A DNA stretch of 64,000 bases. Origin: Bacteroidota bacterium (GTDB lineage Bacteria; Bacteroidota; Bacteroidia; Bacteroidales; Prolixibacteraceae). Positions within the stretch are counted from its first letter, which is position 1; each line of letters begins with the position of its first letter. The notes beneath the pieces are model-generated. The model searched no databases. It saw only the letters and a program-made list of their open reading frames with translations, and had not been told where the DNA came from. Shown piece by piece: positions 9,221 to 15,808 of this stretch. Position numbers and translations under genes: made by a program. The DNA lies in assembly GCA_023428545.1 (NCBI GenBank), contig JAEYXH010000010.1, forward strand, positions 1 through 64,000, read 5' to 3'.

Positions 9221-10060
9221 TTACTCAAACAACCGTTCGACAGCATGGGCAAAAGCATCTTCCTCATTGGTAGGCAGCAGCCTGAATCCCGATTTCAGGA
9301 TATCAGGAGCATTGTCGGTAATAAATGAGTGTTCGGTAAATTCGAGAAGATCCACATCATTATAATCATTTCCGATGCCCATGGTCAATTTTGGATGTAT
9401 ATCAAGCTGGTTGCAAAGATAAAGGACACCGTTACCCTTGGATACCTCGCGGTGAAATATTTCGATCCAGATATAGCCGGTATTCAGTGGTGAACTTGAG
9501 CGGATGATGCGAATTTCGGGACATAAGGATTCAATTTCCTTTTTCATCCTGAAAAAACGATTCTCATCTCCCGGAATTACAACCAAAAACTGGCATAAGC
9601 CTGTTTCAACCATCCGGTTTTCAGGCAATGGGAAAGCGTATGAATTATGAAACGCGAAATATCTTTCAAACTCTTCACAGGGTTCACTGCCCCGGTGATA
9701 CCAAAGATGATGGTTTTCGGGCACAGGCCAGAAAGCATGGAAATTTAAATCCTTATCCAACAAATAAGAAATAAGGATATTGGATGATTCCCGGGAAATA
9801 TTTTTACTAAAAATGTGGGAACCGGTTTTCCAGTCATATACCCCGGCACCCGATGAATAAACGATAAAGTCGAAAGGTACTTCATTGGGTATTACCTCGG
9901 TCACTTTGCGCAAGTTGCGCCCGGTTGCGACAACCCTGACAACATCGCTTTTACCAAGCATGTCAAGCGCCTCAAGGTTACGCGGACTAATCGTTTTGTC
10001 ATCGCGTAGGAAAGTCCCATCCAAATCGGTAGCTACCAGTCTTATATTATTCATTGACAT
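9221..10060 (-). CDS. HAD-superfamily Cof-type phosphatase
   Basis: A 279-residue HAD hydrolase of the Cof/IIB class. Motif I is DLDGTFL with nucleophile Asp12 and Asp14; motif II is the ATG of VVATGR; motif IV is GIGNDYNDVDLLE near the C-terminus. The central cap of about 110 residues fits the IIB subclass, which dephosphorylates sugar phosphates, FMN or pyridoxal phosphate. It lies 30 bases downstream of a pyridoxamine kinase gene on the same strand; a PLP phosphatase role is therefore conceivable but is inference. Met3 is an alternative start. Confidence 0.88.
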   Translation of the reverse strand: MSMNNIRLVATDLDGTFLRDDKTISPRNLEALDMLGKSDVVRVVATGRNLRKVTEVIPNEVPFDFIVYSSGAGVYDWKTGSHIFSKNISRESSNILISYLLDKDLNFHAFWPVPENHHLWYHRGSEPCEEFERYFAFHNSYAFPLPENRMVETGLCQFLVVIPGDENRFFRMKKEIESLCPEIRIIRSSSPLNTGYIWIEIFHREVSKGNGVLYLCNQLDIHPKLTMGIGNDYNDVDLLEFTEHSFITDNAPDILKSGFRLLPTNEEDAFAHAVERLFE

Positions 10061-10090
10061 ATACTTGAAGCAGTTAATTAATCTTTAAAT

Positions 10091-10966
10091 TTAATCAATA
10101 AGCTGGTAGCTGCTTACCTGGACAGGGGCATTCAGGTAAGGCAAGACCTTCTCGAGCAGAATTCCGTCAGCCGGTGAATGGTTATACCCAAATGTTGCAC
10201 GAACACCCATTGAAATAAAATGCACTGCCCTGTCGAGGGCGATAGGCAGACTATCTCCCTGCAAGAGAGCGCCAGTCACCACCGATGAAAATGCATCACC
10301 GGTACCTGGATAGTTCGCCGGAAGATAGTCACAGCTAACCTTCCACATCCTGTCATCGGTCTTATTCCATGCGACCACCGCTGTTTTGTGGGGAAGTGAT
10401 TTTTCAGGAACACTGGTTATAATCACAATTTCGGGTCCCATTTTGGCAAGCTCGCGGGCCCAGTCACAGATTTCTTTGGTATCGACATCGGGAGAATAAT
10501 CTTTGCCAAGCAGAAAGGCCGCTTCGGTAAGATTGGGAGTGATGATATGGGCCTCCTCAACCAGTCGGCGCATTTCCTCAACCATATCTTGCCCAAAAGC
10601 AGAATAAAGCTTTCCATTATCACCCAGGACGGGATCAACTATGACAAGTTGGCCCTCTTTCCGAAAATCGCGGATAAACTGCTTAACGATATCGACTTGT
10701 TTCGACGATCCCAGATAACCTGAATAAATGGCATCAAAACTCAGGCCCAATTGTCTCCAATGGTTGATCATTTTATCCATGTCTTCAGTAAGATCAACCA
10801 TATGAAATCCCGGGAAAGCGCTATGAGATGACAAGACGGCTGTCGGCAAAGGGCATACCTGGATACCCATGCTTGAGAGGATCGGAATAACTACAGTCAG
10901 CGATGCCCTGCCATAACCACTCAGGTCGTGAATGGCGGCAACGCGAGGTACAAAGTGTTTGTTCAT
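10091..10966 (-). CDS. Pyridoxamine/pyridoxal kinase
   Basis: A 291-residue ribokinase-fold kinase. The N-terminal block VAAIHDLSGYGRASL is typical of the pyridoxal/pyridoxamine kinases (PdxK/PdxY class), followed by LSSHSAFPGF and YSGYLGSS. The ATP/anion-hole motif YPGTGDAFSSVV has the catalytic Asp at residue 224. It phosphorylates B6 vitamers in the salvage route to pyridoxal phosphate. It is the first gene of a minus-strand run with a HAD phosphatase and a membrane protein. A TATCTTTG -7 element (10987-10994) lies about 20 bases before the start. Confidence 0.9.
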   Translation of the reverse strand: MNKHFVPRVAAIHDLSGYGRASLTVVIPILSSMGIQVCPLPTAVLSSHSAFPGFHMVDLTEDMDKMINHWRQLGLSFDAIYSGYLGSSKQVDIVKQFIRDFRKEGQLVIVDPVLGDNGKLYSAFGQDMVEEMRRLVEEAHIITPNLTEAAFLLGKDYSPDVDTKEICDWARELAKMGPEIVIITSVPEKSLPHKTAVVAWNKTDDRMWKVSCDYLPANYPGTGDAFSSVVTGALLQGDSLPIALDRAVHFISMGVRATFGYNHSPADGILLEKVLPYLNAPVQVSSYQLID

Positions 10967-10986
10967 GCCTGCCTGTTTTAGTTTGC

Positions 10987-10994
10987 CAAAGATA
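10987..10994 (-). promoter_or_regulatory. -7 element TATCTTTG for pyridoxamine kinase
   Basis: Reading on the minus strand the bases are TATCTTTG, an exact TAnnTTTG match 20 bases upstream of the pyridoxamine kinase ATG. No TTTG was found at the usual -33 distance. Confidence 0.6.
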
Positions 10995-11129
10995 CAGAAA
11001 CTATCTTCGGTAGATCGACGCTAAGACTAATGACGGTTCGATTTTCTGCCTCTACCGGCTGATTCTGTCATTTAACCTACAAATCGGGAAGCAGGCATTT
11101 CAGTCCCGAACATTTTTCAGTGATTATAT

Positions 11130-11137
11130 TATCTTTG
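11130..11137 (+). promoter_or_regulatory. -7 element TATCTTTG for dapB
   Basis: Exact TAnnTTTG match. Transcription would begin near 11144, giving dapB a leader of about 120 bases, which is long for this window and coincides with a run of hairpins. Confidence 0.55.
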
Positions 11138-11144
11138 TCCGCAT

Positions 11145-11236
11145 TGCAAGGCATAAGCTTTGCATAAGAAGCCCGGAGTGCATTGAGCCACCGACTGAAT
11201 TCCAATCATGCCGGGCTTGTCCGGAAAAAAGCCGGA
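11145..11236 (+). ncRNA. Candidate structured 5' leader of dapB
   Basis: Three hairpins follow one another directly after the predicted transcription start. The first pairs TGCAAGGC with GCTTTGCA (11145-11152/11157-11164). The second pairs AAGCCCGG with CCGGGCTT (11169-11176/11211-11218) and encloses 34 bases with a weaker inner ATTG/CAAT pairing. The third pairs TCCGG with CCGGA (11220-11224/11232-11236). No T tract follows, so this is not a simple terminator. I cannot match it to a known riboswitch class; it might be a cis-regulatory RNA or chance structure. Confidence 0.4.
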
Positions 11237-11265
11237 TCCAATGATAACAAATAATAATTTGCAAA

Positions 11266-11982
11266 ATGAAGATTGGCCTGATTGGTTACGGAAGAATGGG
11301 CAAAGAAATTGAAAAAATTGCCATAGAACGCGGGCACGACATACCTGTGATTATTGATTTAAACAATTCCACAGATCTGTCCCCCGAAAATCTCCGTATC
11401 TGCGATGTCATCATAGAATTTACGATCCCGGAATCGGCAATCAACAATTACCTGAAATGTTTCGAAGCGGGAGTACCTGTAGTGAGTGGAACCACCGGTT
11501 GGCTCAATAAGCTCGATTACGTGCACGAACAGTGCAGGCATTACGATGGTACTTTTTTCTATGCAAGCAATTTCTCCATAGGGGTGAATCTGTTTTTCGA
11601 ACTGAACCGGCACCTCACCTCACTTATGGCTCCGCACCGACAGTATAAACCACGCATGAAAGAGATACACCATATTCATAAGATGGATGCTCCCAGCGGA
11701 ACTGCCATCTCCCTGGCTGATGACATTATCGGGAACATGCCGGAAATGAACAGCTGGACCATTGAAGAGAACCAGGCATTCGACCAGTTGCCAATTGAGG
11801 TCGAGCGGACCGGAGAAGTGCCTGGCACCCATATCATATCATGGGAATCAAATGTTGATACCCTAGAAATATCCCACACCGCAAAAAGCAGGAAAGGATT
11901 TGCGCTGGGAGCAGTTATTGCTGCCGAATATTGCTCGACCCACAAGGGTATCCTGAACATGAAAGACTTACTAAAATTCTAA
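11266..11982 (+). CDS. dapB: 4-hydroxy-tetrahydrodipicolinate reductase
   Basis: A 238-residue DapB that reduces 4-hydroxy-tetrahydrodipicolinate with NAD(P)H in the diaminopimelate/lysine route. The nucleotide-binding motif is IGYGRMGKE (residues 6-14). The catalytic block EIHHIHKMDAPSGTA contains His135/His136 and Lys139. The SGTTGW and ASNFSIGVN blocks are also diagnostic. It is slightly shorter than the 265-residue E. coli enzyme, which is normal in this phylum. lepB begins 7 bases after its stop, so the two share a transcript. Confidence 0.97.
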   Translation: MKIGLIGYGRMGKEIEKIAIERGHDIPVIIDLNNSTDLSPENLRICDVIIEFTIPESAINNYLKCFEAGVPVVSGTTGWLNKLDYVHEQCRHYDGTFFYASNFSIGVNLFFELNRHLTSLMAPHRQYKPRMKEIHHIHKMDAPSGTAISLADDIIGNMPEMNSWTIEENQAFDQLPIEVERTGEVPGTHIISWESNVDTLEISHTAKSRKGFALGAVIAAEYCSTHKGILNMKDLLKF

Positions 11983-11989
11983 TAACGCA

Positions 11990-13327
11990 ATGAGAAATAT
12001 CCTGACCAATAAATGGTTTAAATTCGGTGTTGTTGCCATTCTTTACACCCTTTGGGTAATATGGCTCAAAAATTTCTGGTGGTTGATTGGCCTTGTGGTA
12101 ATTTTTGACATGTACGTTTCCAGAAAAGTCCACTGGGCTTTTTGGAAGAAAAAAGATGCACCGGGAGGAAAGCAAACAGCCCTTGTCGAATGGATTGACG
12201 CTATCATTTTTGCGGTAATCGCCGCCTCTTTTATCCGGATGTTTTTTATTGAGGCCTATACCATCCCTACCTCCTCAATGGAAAAATCGATGCTGGTTGG
12301 AGACTACCTGTTTGTCAGCAAAACAGCCTACGGCCCAAAAACGCCAAACACTCCCCTCTCCTTTCCATTCGTGCATAATACCATGCCGCTTACGGCAACG
12401 AATAAATCCTATGTCGAGTGGATCAGGCAACCCTATAAAAGGCTGGCAGGTTTTGGAAAAATCAAGAATGACGATGTTGTGGTATTCCACTTCCCCGAAG
12501 GAGATACCGTTGCACTGAGGATGCAAAACCAAAGTTACTACCAGTTGGTCAGGTCATATGGCCGTGACAGGGTTTGGAGTGATGAAAGGAATTTTGGCAA
12601 GGTCATCGCACGGCCGGTAGACAAGCGTGAAAATTACATCAAGCGATGTGTCGGAATTCCAGGAGACGTGATACATATCAAGGAGGGTGTTTTGTTTGTA
12701 AACGACCGCCAGCAGGATCATTTCGATGGACAACAATACAACTATCTGGTAAAGGCCAACAGCACAATCAATCCAAGGGCACTTGACAAACTCGGCATTT
12801 CGAATGACGACCGACAGAACTATTCAAACATGCAGTATATTTTCCCATTGACCGACAGCATGGCTTCCGAGTTTGAAAAATTCAACAATGTCACGTCCAT
12901 TGAAAAACTGCTTGATTCACCAGATCGGTGGGATCCCAATATCTTCCCTTCCGACAGCAAGTTCCCATGGAATGTCGACAATTTTGGACCTCTTAAGATT
13001 CCCGCAAAAGGAACGACAATTGAATTGACTCCAGAAGTTTTGCCACTTTATGACAGGATTATCAGGGTCTATGAAGGCAATACACTGGAAGTAAAAGACA
13101 ATGTGATCCATATCAACGGAACCGTAACGAATCAATATACCTTCAAGATGGATTATTACTGGATGATGGGTGATAACCGACACAATTCGGCAGATTCACG
13201 TTACTGGGGATTTGTTCCTGAAGACCACGTGGTAGGGAAAGCGGTGTTTATCTGGTTGTCGCTCGACAAGGACAAGAGCTTGCCCGGCAAGATTAGATTT
13301 AACCGGCTCTTCCGGTCTATCCACTAA
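11990..13327 (+). CDS. lepB: Signal peptidase I
   Basis: A 445-residue type I signal peptidase, long because of an inserted extracytoplasmic region of about 150 residues between the catalytic boxes, as is common in Bacteroidota. Box B TIPTSSMEKS places the nucleophile at Ser96; box D YIKRCVGIPGD places the general-base Lys at 218; box E is MMGDNRHNSADSRYWGFVP. Hydrophobic N-terminal helices (about 12-40 and 66-86) anchor it in the inner membrane, where it cleaves Sec and Tat signal peptides. It is cotranscribed with dapB and followed by a strong terminator. Confidence 0.96.
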   Translation: MRNILTNKWFKFGVVAILYTLWVIWLKNFWWLIGLVVIFDMYVSRKVHWAFWKKKDAPGGKQTALVEWIDAIIFAVIAASFIRMFFIEAYTIPTSSMEKSMLVGDYLFVSKTAYGPKTPNTPLSFPFVHNTMPLTATNKSYVEWIRQPYKRLAGFGKIKNDDVVVFHFPEGDTVALRMQNQSYYQLVRSYGRDRVWSDERNFGKVIARPVDKRENYIKRCVGIPGDVIHIKEGVLFVNDRQQDHFDGQQYNYLVKANSTINPRALDKLGISNDDRQNYSNMQYIFPLTDSMASEFEKFNNVTSIEKLLDSPDRWDPNIFPSDSKFPWNVDNFGPLKIPAKGTTIELTPEVLPLYDRIIRVYEGNTLEVKDNVIHINGTVTNQYTFKMDYYWMMGDNRHNSADSRYWGFVPEDHVVGKAVFIWLSLDKDKSLPGKIRFNRLFRSIH

Positions 13328-13342
13328 GATAAGTGTCAATAG

Positions 13343-13378
13343 AAAAGGATAATGGATGAAAACATTATCCTTTTTTTT
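13343..13378 (+). terminator. Intrinsic terminator of dapB-lepB
   Basis: A perfect 12-base-pair stem AAAAGGATAATG/CATTATCCTTTT with an 8-base loop, running into eight T's, 15 bases after the lepB stop. Confidence 0.92.
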
Positions 13379-13428
13379 CATACTTTTAGATCGATATTTA
13401 ATGCTGGATTCACCCAAAAAATCAACCA

Positions 13429-13776
13429 ATGGAGAATGAAATAAAACGCAATCCCATCAACACCCAACTGGTGCTCATGTTGCTTCTGGCCATTTTTCTG
13501 GTGATTTTTACCCTGCAGAATTCAGCATCGGTTGCCATTCGGGTCTTCCTTTGGAATGTCAACGTCCCTGTGGTAGTCCTAATACTGGTTTGTTTGCTTG
13601 TTGGATATCTTTTGCCCCATTTTTCTTACATTCCCAAAATCTGGAAATTGAAAAGTGAACTCTCCCGAACGCGAAAGGAGAAAGAAGAACTTGAAAAATC
13701 AACTGAAACCCAGGTTCGAAAAAAACCCGATCCTGAGGGAATTGCCTTTGATGACTTGCTGGGTGATGAGGAATAA
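13429..13776 (+). CDS. LapA-domain (DUF1049-like) membrane protein
   Basis: A 115-residue protein with two adjacent transmembrane helices (about 12-33 and 44-64) joined by the loop NSASVAIRVFLWNVNVP, then a charged cytoplasmic tail rich in Lys and Glu. The helix-loop-helix with VxLxFLxW-type loop is the LapA/DUF1049 pattern. LapA proteins are linked to lipopolysaccharide assembly in Proteobacteria; function in Bacteroidota is not established. It follows the lepB terminator, so it should have its own promoter; TACTTTTA near 13381 is a weak candidate. WbqC begins 24 bases downstream. Confidence 0.75.
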   Translation: MENEIKRNPINTQLVLMLLLAIFLVIFTLQNSASVAIRVFLWNVNVPVVVLILVCLLVGYLLPHFSYIPKIWKLKSELSRTRKEKEELEKSTETQVRKKPDPEGIAFDDLLGDEE

Positions 13777-13800
13777 TGTATAAACCATTACACTTTCCTG

Positions 13801-14442
13801 ATGCAAGAAGCATTATCTGCACTTCATGCCACCAATTACTTCGGCCCTGTATTTTTCTATTATAGCCTGCAAAAAGCTCCTTTGGTTTATATTGACCAGC
13901 ATGAGCATTTTATTCGTCAGACTTATCGCAACCGGTGTCATATTCAGGGGTCCAACGGAATACTCCCTCTAATAGTCCCTGTTGAAAAAGGCCGGTCACC
14001 CCAACAGAAGATACGCGACATCCGAATTGCCTACCATACCCCATGGCAGCGTAACCATTGGAGATCCATTGTATCGGCCTACAGGAACTCCCCTTTTTTT
14101 GATGATTACCAGCCAGATATACAGATTTACTTCGAAAAAGAGTTCAGGTTCCTGTTTGACCTGAACCTAAGTATCATGAATACCATGTGTGAGCTTTTAA
14201 ATCTGGATAGGACGATCAATTTGACCATCGGATTTGAGAACACGGGTGAAGAATCCTTAAATTACAGAACCAGTCTGTCGCCCAAAATCCCTATGGAGAA
14301 AACAGCTCCCTGGTATAATCCCATAGAATACACGCAGGTTTTTGAAGATAAATTTCCGTTTACACCAGAATTGAGTATCCTGGATCTTTTATTTTGCACC
14401 GGTCCCGCTGCGGTTCAATATCTTGGGCAGGAAATCATGTAA
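13801..14442 (+). CDS. WbqC family protein
   Basis: A 213-residue WbqC-like protein. Diagnostic stretches are YFGPVFFYYSLQKAP near the N-terminus, QTYRNRCHIQGSNGILPLIVPV and the NHWRSIVSAYRNSPFFDDY block. The family is named from O-antigen clusters and its biochemical role is unknown. In Bacteroidota a WbqC gene commonly follows dapB and lepB, as here. The last 54 bases of the gene overlap the 3' end of the convergent NUDIX gene, an unusually large tail-to-tail overlap. Confidence 0.88.
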   Translation: MQEALSALHATNYFGPVFFYYSLQKAPLVYIDQHEHFIRQTYRNRCHIQGSNGILPLIVPVEKGRSPQQKIRDIRIAYHTPWQRNHWRSIVSAYRNSPFFDDYQPDIQIYFEKEFRFLFDLNLSIMNTMCELLNLDRTINLTIGFENTGEESLNYRTSLSPKIPMEKTAPWYNPIEYTQVFEDKFPFTPELSILDLLFCTGPAAVQYLGQEIM

Positions 14443-14841
14443 AAAACCTGATATGATCAGGTCATGATCGAAGGCGAGAGGAGGTAAATTGCCAATATGA
14501 AACCATTTGGCCAGGGCGGCGTCATCACCAGCCTTGGGATCCAACTTCTGTGGAATAATCGTGTAAAAGGCCAAAGTCAATGTGCGGTGTCTGGGATCAC
14601 GGTCAATCGCGTCAAATACCCGGTATTGCTCCAGCCGGTCAACCGAAATTCCCGTCTCCTCCATCAATTCACGGCTGCAGGCTTTCTCAAGTGTTTCATC
14701 CATATCGGCGAAGCCTCCCGGCAAAGCCCACATTCCCCTGAAGGGATCCCTGCCCCGTTGTATAAGAAGAATTTCATCGGATTCCGTCAAGATTATTGCA
14801 TCAACCGTGACGGCCGGACGTGGATAATTATATGTGTACAT
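14389..14841 (-). CDS. NUDIX hydrolase
   Basis: A 150-residue NUDIX protein. The box runs from Gly43 to Ile65 (GGFADMDETL, then SRELMEETGI) with Arg57-Glu58 and Glu61-Glu62 as metal ligands. NUDIX enzymes hydrolyse nucleoside diphosphate derivatives; the upstream LIQRGRDPFRGMWALPGG layout resembles ADP-ribose pyrophosphatase-type members, but the substrate is not determinable here. It is the last gene of a minus operon after NlpC/P60 and a tiny membrane protein (4-base gap). Its C-terminal 18 codons overlap the end of wbqC. Confidence 0.9.
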   Translation of the reverse strand: MYTYNYPRPAVTVDAIILTESDEILLIQRGRDPFRGMWALPGGFADMDETLEKACSRELMEETGISVDRLEQYRVFDAIDRDPRHRTLTLAFYTIIPQKLDPKAGDDAALAKWFHIGNLPPLAFDHDLIISGFLHDFLPKILNRSGTGAK

Positions 14842-14845
14842 CGGT

Positions 14846-14938
14846 TTATTCCTGTTTCCCGGTTCTCCAGTATTTGACGACGAGGTAAACCACTGCGATC
14901 AGGATTAACAAATAGATCAGCAATTCGGTCCGTTCCAT
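14846..14938 (-). CDS. 30-residue single-pass membrane protein
   Basis: A short gene found by reading the gap between two minus-strand genes. The ATG follows the NlpC/P60 stop by two bases (TGACCATGG), and the stop lies 4 bases before the NUDIX ATG, which is tight operon packing. The product starts MERTELL, has one hydrophobic helix (about residues 6-21) and ends in a basic tail with VKYWRTGKQE, giving a clear inside-positive topology. The layout resembles other bacterial small membrane proteins. Function is unknown; chance occurrence of so well-placed a helix is possible but less likely. Confidence 0.6.
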   Translation of the reverse strand: MERTELLIYLLILIAVVYLVVKYWRTGKQE

Positions 14939-14940
14939 GG

Positions 14941-15723
14941 TCAGATTATTTTTTTCATAACCCGCATCTTATGCGTATACCTTTTGGTGTCTACGTTATA
15001 AATTCCATATTGATCCACATTATCGATCCTTACTTTACCTGAAGCATGAATTATTTTATTTTGCTTCCAAAGAATTCCGACATGGATAATATTCCCTTCT
15101 TCATCATCGAAAAAAGCAAGGTCACCTGGCTGGGTTTCTTCCACGAAGCTGAGAGATGTTCCAAGAAAAACTTGCTGGCTTGCATCCCTTGGCAGCCTGA
15201 ATCCGGCCATTTTGTAGATCACCTGTGTGAAGCCGCTGCAATCGACGCCCAGCGGACTTCGTCCACCCCACAGATAAGGAGCATTAAAATATTTCAGGGC
15301 CTGTGAGATGATGAAGCCTCGGTGATCTTTAAGACGTCCATAAACAACATGCCCGTTCAGACTGTACTTCTTTGAATCGATCCTGAATTGCTTCAGATAG
15401 GGTCTCCAAAAGGGCAAAGTACTGCCTGCGACCAACATCACGTTTTGTTCTTTCGAAATGGGAATGATCGAGAATATATCGGTAGTGACGGCAGATGGTG
15501 CTGAGTCAATCCTTGCGCTGTCGCGCTCAGTAAGTGGGGTTACCATCTTGAAGTCGACCCATCCTTCATAGCCATCAAACGCAAGCCTGATATGACACCA
15601 ACCCGGAAGATAGTCAATGATTTCAAAATGTTCCCCGAAAAGAACCTGGGTAACCATCTCGCTACGTTCCGAAGGTTCTCTGCGAACGGGAATTAAACTT
15701 AAACCGCAAATGCCGTAATTCAT
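14941..15723 (-). CDS. NlpC/P60 (C40) cell-wall peptidase with SH3 domains
   Basis: A 260-residue C40 family peptidase. Residues about 8-60 form a bacterial SH3 domain (SLIPVRREPSERSEMVTQVL, ending EGWVDFK), a second SH3-like region follows, and the catalytic domain has Cys162 in GVDCSGFTQ with His214 in IIHVGIL and His226 in IIHASGK. Such enzymes cut gamma-D-glutamyl-diaminopimelate bonds in peptidoglycan peptides. No signal peptide is apparent, which suggests either a cytoplasmic recycling role (YkfC-like) or a missed upstream start. A TATATTTG -7 element lies at 15750-15757. It heads the operon with the small membrane protein and NUDIX. Confidence 0.9.
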   Translation of the reverse strand: MNYGICGLSLIPVRREPSERSEMVTQVLFGEHFEIIDYLPGWCHIRLAFDGYEGWVDFKMVTPLTERDSARIDSAPSAVTTDIFSIIPISKEQNVMLVAGSTLPFWRPYLKQFRIDSKKYSLNGHVVYGRLKDHRGFIISQALKYFNAPYLWGGRSPLGVDCSGFTQVIYKMAGFRLPRDASQQVFLGTSLSFVEETQPGDLAFFDDEEGNIIHVGILWKQNKIIHASGKVRIDNVDQYGIYNVDTKRYTHKMRVMKKII

Positions 15724-15749
15724 TAAAAAATTTAGTTATTTTACGCAAT

Positions 15750-15757
15750 CAAATATA
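15750..15757 (-). promoter_or_regulatory. -7 element TATATTTG for NlpC/P60 operon
   Basis: Exact TAnnTTTG match on the minus strand, 27 bases before the ATG at 15723. Confidence 0.5.
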
Positions 15758-15808
15758 TAATTTCTCAATCGAAATTATTGGTATAAATCTCTGGGCTTCC
15801 AAAAAATC

